From an uncultured Chlorobiota bacterium (GTDB taxonomy: Bacteria > Bacteroidota > Kapaibacteriia > OLB7), in the NCBI GenBank assembly GCA_946481475.1, contig CAMLOB010000122.1, positions 1 through 9,122 on the forward strand: a DNA stretch of 9,122 nt, given 5' to 3'. This document shows, piece by piece, positions 6,402-9,122 of this stretch (the first letter of the stretch is position 1; every line of letters begins with the position of its first letter). Position numbers and translations under genes: made by a program. The notes beneath the pieces were generated by a model that worked only from the letters and a program-made list of their open reading frames with translations, was not told where the DNA came from and searched no databases.

Positions 6402-7112
6402 ATGCAGGAATCGATCACCGGTCCCGACAGGTCCTTCTATTCTTTTACATCATACCACAACCGTTTTCGCCGCATCCTCTCAGGGGGAAAAAGATCCCCC
6501 TTCGGTTTGAAGTTTCTTCTTTGCACACTCTTTCTTTGCAGCGGTGTACAGGCCGGTGCGCAGGACTTCTGGAAACACTTCCTTCGCCCGGATGTCGGAG
6601 CGGCTCTCTACTTCTATAACCTCTCGGATACCGGCGGCGTCGATGAATACAACCTTGTCCATCTCGGGGCTCTGTTCGGACTGAACCTTCCGATTGTTCC
6701 GATAGCCGACAACCTTGCATTCGGTCTGAACCCGAGCCTCGGGTTCAGTGCGCAACTGACCGGTTACGGAGAAAGTGGAGTATTCGCATTGGAAGTTCCG
6801 GTCTACGCAACGCTGAAGTACAACACCGACGCCACCTGGAAAGGGTCGAAGTCGCCCGTAGGATTTTCGGCCGGAATCGGTGCCCAATCCAGCAATCTGA
6901 TCTTCCTGAACTCCGGCATCACCGCATCTTATCTGGTGCCGAGCTATCAGTTGGAAGTCAACATGGGGTCGCGTCGCGGAGACGGAGGGTTATACAAGCT
7001 GCGATGGACCTCCTACATCGGTTCGCATGAAGAGCCGCTGGAAGAGTTTGACGACGAACCGATTGTCTTCAAACAGTTTGCACTCCACCTTCTGTGGGTA
7101 CCGGGCTACTGA
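6402..7112 (+). CDS. Predicted exported outer-membrane beta-barrel-like protein
   Basis: A 236-aa protein of unknown function from the ATG at 6402. A hydrophobic core at residues 37-50 and the site A51-G-A53 before Gln54-Asp55 indicate signal-peptidase I export with an N-terminal glutamine. The mature part, about 183 aa, has alternating hydrophobic and polar stretches rich in aromatic and Gly residues (for example GAALYFYNL, LNPSLGFSAQL, VPVYATLKYN, GFSAGIGAQ, FALHLLW). This pattern is typical of a small eight- to ten-stranded outer-membrane barrel, although it ends in Tyr rather than Phe. The signal peptide has an unusually long n-region of about 36 residues. An in-frame TTG at 6507 would give a classic short signal peptide beginning M-K-F-L-L, so the start is uncertain. 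No Shine-Dalgarno precedes 6402. Confidence 0.75.
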   Translation: MQESITGPDRSFYSFTSYHNRFRRILSGGKRSPFGLKFLLCTLFLCSGVQAGAQDFWKHFLRPDVGAALYFYNLSDTGGVDEYNLVHLGALFGLNLPIVPIADNLAFGLNPSLGFSAQLTGYGESGVFALEVPVYATLKYNTDATWKGSKSPVGFSAGIGAQSSNLIFLNSGITASYLVPSYQLEVNMGSRRGDGGLYKLRWTSYIGSHEEPLEEFDDEPIVFKQFALHLLWVPGY

Positions 7113-7218
7113 ACATTGCCGGACATTGATGCCGTTTCCGGAATACTCTCCTTCAATAAACATCTTGCCGCTCAATTCACTGTATATCATAGTCATTGTA
7201 ATCGCCAACGCCAAACGA

Positions 7219-9122
7219 ATGAAAACCTTACATCACTTTTTTGCCGCTCTGACCAGTCTTCTGCTCCTGATTCCGTCGGCTGCCCCGGCCCAGGATTCGT
7301 GGAGCATGGAACTGGACACGGAATTGAAGAACCCGGTCATGTCGGAGAACGGACATTATCTGGTCTACGGAAACGATGATACCGAAAGTGCCGAGTGCGT
7401 CGATGCGAAGACCGGAACGAAACTCTGGTCAAGAGAACTGAAGGATTTTGACAAATGGGAGATTCTCCGCTTCGTCGGCGACAGCGTGGTGCTTGTAGGA
7501 CAGGAGAATCGTTATGAATTCCTCCGGTCAAGCGACGGAACGGTTCTGAAAACTCTGCCGATCATCGGCAAGGACTGGGACGATCTGGAATGGCAGAAGC
7601 AGGCCGAGGAGAAGATGGAACCGGTTCGCCCATACTATCGCGCGAACATCGGCATCTACTATTTCGACGACGGGACGCAGATCGTCGATCTCGAAAAACA
7701 GGAGATCATCATGGAGAGCGAGGACACGCCCTCGAAACTTCAGTACAAGGACTGGGGGAACGCGATGATGATTCTGCCCCGGGGGGGAACCGACTCGATC
7801 TGGATCATCGATTTCGAAAAACGGGAAGTCGTCTTCCGCGGATCTACCGACGACTACGACCTGAACACCGATCTCTATCAACCCTTCGCCATGAACGAGA
7901 ACGAGATCCTGCTGTTCAACGAGAAGAACATCACGAGCATCGACATCAAAGGAGGGACGGTCAACTCGGTCATGGAAGTCGATACGGACGATGCCGACTT
8001 CTTCTTTACGTCCGATCTTCCGGACGGATCATACCTGATTGCAAGCGAGGACGATGTCCAGTCGTTCTACCGCACAAAAGACGGAACGCTTCTGTGGCAG
8101 ACGCCGGAGGACACGATCCCCGGCATTGTCGAGCAGTTGATCGATCTGGGGAAGGAGCAGGCGCTGCTGCTGACCTACCACGACCGCGATGCGACCATCT
8201 ACAAGGTCAACACGCAGAACGGCGAGATCGCCTGGAAACGCCTTCTCTTCAAGCAACGGAGCGATCTGGAGACCGGCCACAAGGAAGGGAGCAAGTTCGG
8301 CGCCATGTTAAAATCGCTTGCGGTCAGCATGCTGACGAACATGGTGCTGGGTCCGGCCGACCGGAGCGGCATGCGATTCAACTCCTCCACCGGCCTGTAC
8401 ACCTACTACTCCGATCCGTTCGGCAGATCGAACAGGTGGGAACGGCGGCAGGCCATGAACAGCGCCTACAACTCCTTCCTCAGCCGGAAGAAAAAGACGG
8501 AAGCCTACATGGACATCGTCACGCAGAACGAAAAGGAAGTGGTGATGGTGGTGGCCGGACGGGCCTACGACCCGGCCAACGAGAAGTGGCGTGACGCCGA
8601 CGGCGAGGGAGTCTTTACGATCGACCTGAATGACGGATCGCTGAAGACCTCGGCAAAGGCATTGATGCTTGCCGACAAGGGGGGCGACCTGAACGCTTAC
8701 ACCGACCTGAAGAAAGTACAGTTGCCGGTGGCCGGTGCCACGGCTCTGCTCGGCGTCAACGACATCTATGTCGAGCGGGAGGGAGTGCTGGAACGGCTGG
8801 CCTTCAACGAGGAGAAGATCTCGTTCCTCGGCTCGACCGATTCGACTCTGGTCTTCATGGCCGACAACGACGAGGAGCTGTATCACTACTGGCTTCTCGA
8901 CGCGAAGACAAATCCTTCAACGCTCTATCTGCTGGCCCGTTCGGAAGATCCGAATTTCGTTTTCGTCGACACGGCGGCGTTCGCCCAGACCCTGCAGTTC
9001 AGCGATTACACGCTGACCGGACATCCGATGGCCAAGGGAATCCCCGGCGAGATCACCTTGCCCTCGGCGGTCTGGACACTGACCGAAGATGATATGGACG
9101 AAATGGAGATCGGTCGTCTGAC
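7219..9122 (+). CDS. Secreted PQQ-like beta-propeller protein (3' end beyond window)
   Basis: 634 codons are visible and no stop is reached. The signal peptide has a hydrophobic core at residues 8-19 and the site A22-P-A24 before Gln25-Asp26. The rest resembles a PQQ/quinoprotein-like beta-propeller, with recurrent blade motifs of the type D-x-x-x-G-x-x-x-W: DAKTGTKLWSREL (from 62), RTKDGTLLW (285-293), NTQNGEIAWK (331-340) and DLNDGSLK (469-476), plus weaker copies near 160 and 200. It is rich in Asp and Glu. A segment of about 75 residues after 355 breaks the blade pattern, with a hydrophobic helix (about 361-378) and a basic stretch. There is no evidence of bound PQQ or catalysis. It may be a scaffold or sensor, or act in folding like BamB, but none of these is established. 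No canonical promoter or Shine-Dalgarno is visible in the 106-bp spacer upstream. Confidence 0.85.
   Translation, partial: MKTLHHFFAALTSLLLLIPSAAPAQDSWSMELDTELKNPVMSENGHYLVYGNDDTESAECVDAKTGTKLWSRELKDFDKWEILRFVGDSVVLVGQENRYEFLRSSDGTVLKTLPIIGKDWDDLEWQKQAEEKMEPVRPYYRANIGIYYFDDGTQIVDLEKQEIIMESEDTPSKLQYKDWGNAMMILPRGGTDSIWIIDFEKREVVFRGSTDDYDLNTDLYQPFAMNENEILLFNEKNITSIDIKGGTVNSVMEVDTDDADFFFTSDLPDGSYLIASEDDVQSFYRTKDGTLLWQTPEDTIPGIVEQLIDLGKEQALLLTYHDRDATIYKVNTQNGEIAWKRLLFKQRSDLETGHKEGSKFGAMLKSLAVSMLTNMVLGPADRSGMRFNSSTGLYTYYSDPFGRSNRWERRQAMNSAYNSFLSRKKKTEAYMDIVTQNEKEVVMVVAGRAYDPANEKWRDADGEGVFTIDLNDGSLKTSAKALMLADKGGDLNAYTDLKKVQLPVAGATALLGVNDIYVEREGVLERLAFNEEKISFLGSTDSTLVFMADNDEELYHYWLLDAKTNPSTLYLLARSEDPNFVFVDTAAFAQTLQFSDYTLTGHPMAKGIPGEITLPSAVWTLTEDDMDEMEIGRL

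Noticed and set aside
7121..7144. Terminator hairpin after the barrel-like gene (CCGGA ... TCCGG)
   Set aside because: A 5-bp stem with a loop of about 13 nt and no following T-run is too weak for a rho-independent terminator.
7590..8594. Plus-strand open frame (334 codons) in another frame of the beta-propeller gene
   Set aside because: It is Arg/His-rich and overlaps the propeller frame, which carries the signal peptide and blade motifs.

Overview
The window (about 9.1 kb, GC-rich by eye, densely coding) most resembles a chromosome segment of a member of the Bacteroidota or the wider FCB group. Two independent signals support this. The two best promoters match the Bacteroidetes -33 TTTG / -7 TAnnTTTG pattern (5802-5809 and 6328-6358). 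Both secreted proteins have a signal-peptidase I site of the form A-x-A followed by Gln-Asp (the Bacteroidetes 'Q-rule'). No species can be named. Paired Na+/H+ antiporters are compatible with a saline or alkaline habitat, but this is only inference.

Left part (1-5701), all on the minus strand. In transcription order: an MBL-fold metallo-hydrolase, a short-repeat region, a small Rieske [2Fe-2S] protein, a CPA1/NhaP-type cation:proton antiporter, an NhaA-type Na+/H+ antiporter, and an isocitrate dehydrogenase of the long Thermus/Rickettsia type whose 3' end lies off the left edge. Gaps are 45 to about 210 bp, so some co-transcription is possible. Only the two antiporters share an obvious function.

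Right part (5852-9122), all on the plus strand. In order: a small lipoprotein, a predicted outer-membrane beta-barrel-like protein, and a large secreted PQQ-like beta-propeller protein that runs off the right edge. All three carry export signals. The first two have their own predicted Bacteroidetes-type promoters. The lipoprotein and the metallo-hydrolase are divergent across a roughly 150-bp spacer.

The most unusual stretch is 4625-4850, between the metallo-hydrolase and the Rieske gene. Two different tandem arrays lie side by side, with periods of 21 bp (3 x 7) and 14 bp (2 x 7). The second has seven G-tracts on the minus strand (a strong G-quadruplex candidate) and supplies a glycine-rich tail to the hydrolase. 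The first is open in frame with the Rieske gene and could extend its N-terminus. I saw no tRNA, rRNA, CRISPR array, insertion sequence or phage gene, and no convincing rho-independent terminator.
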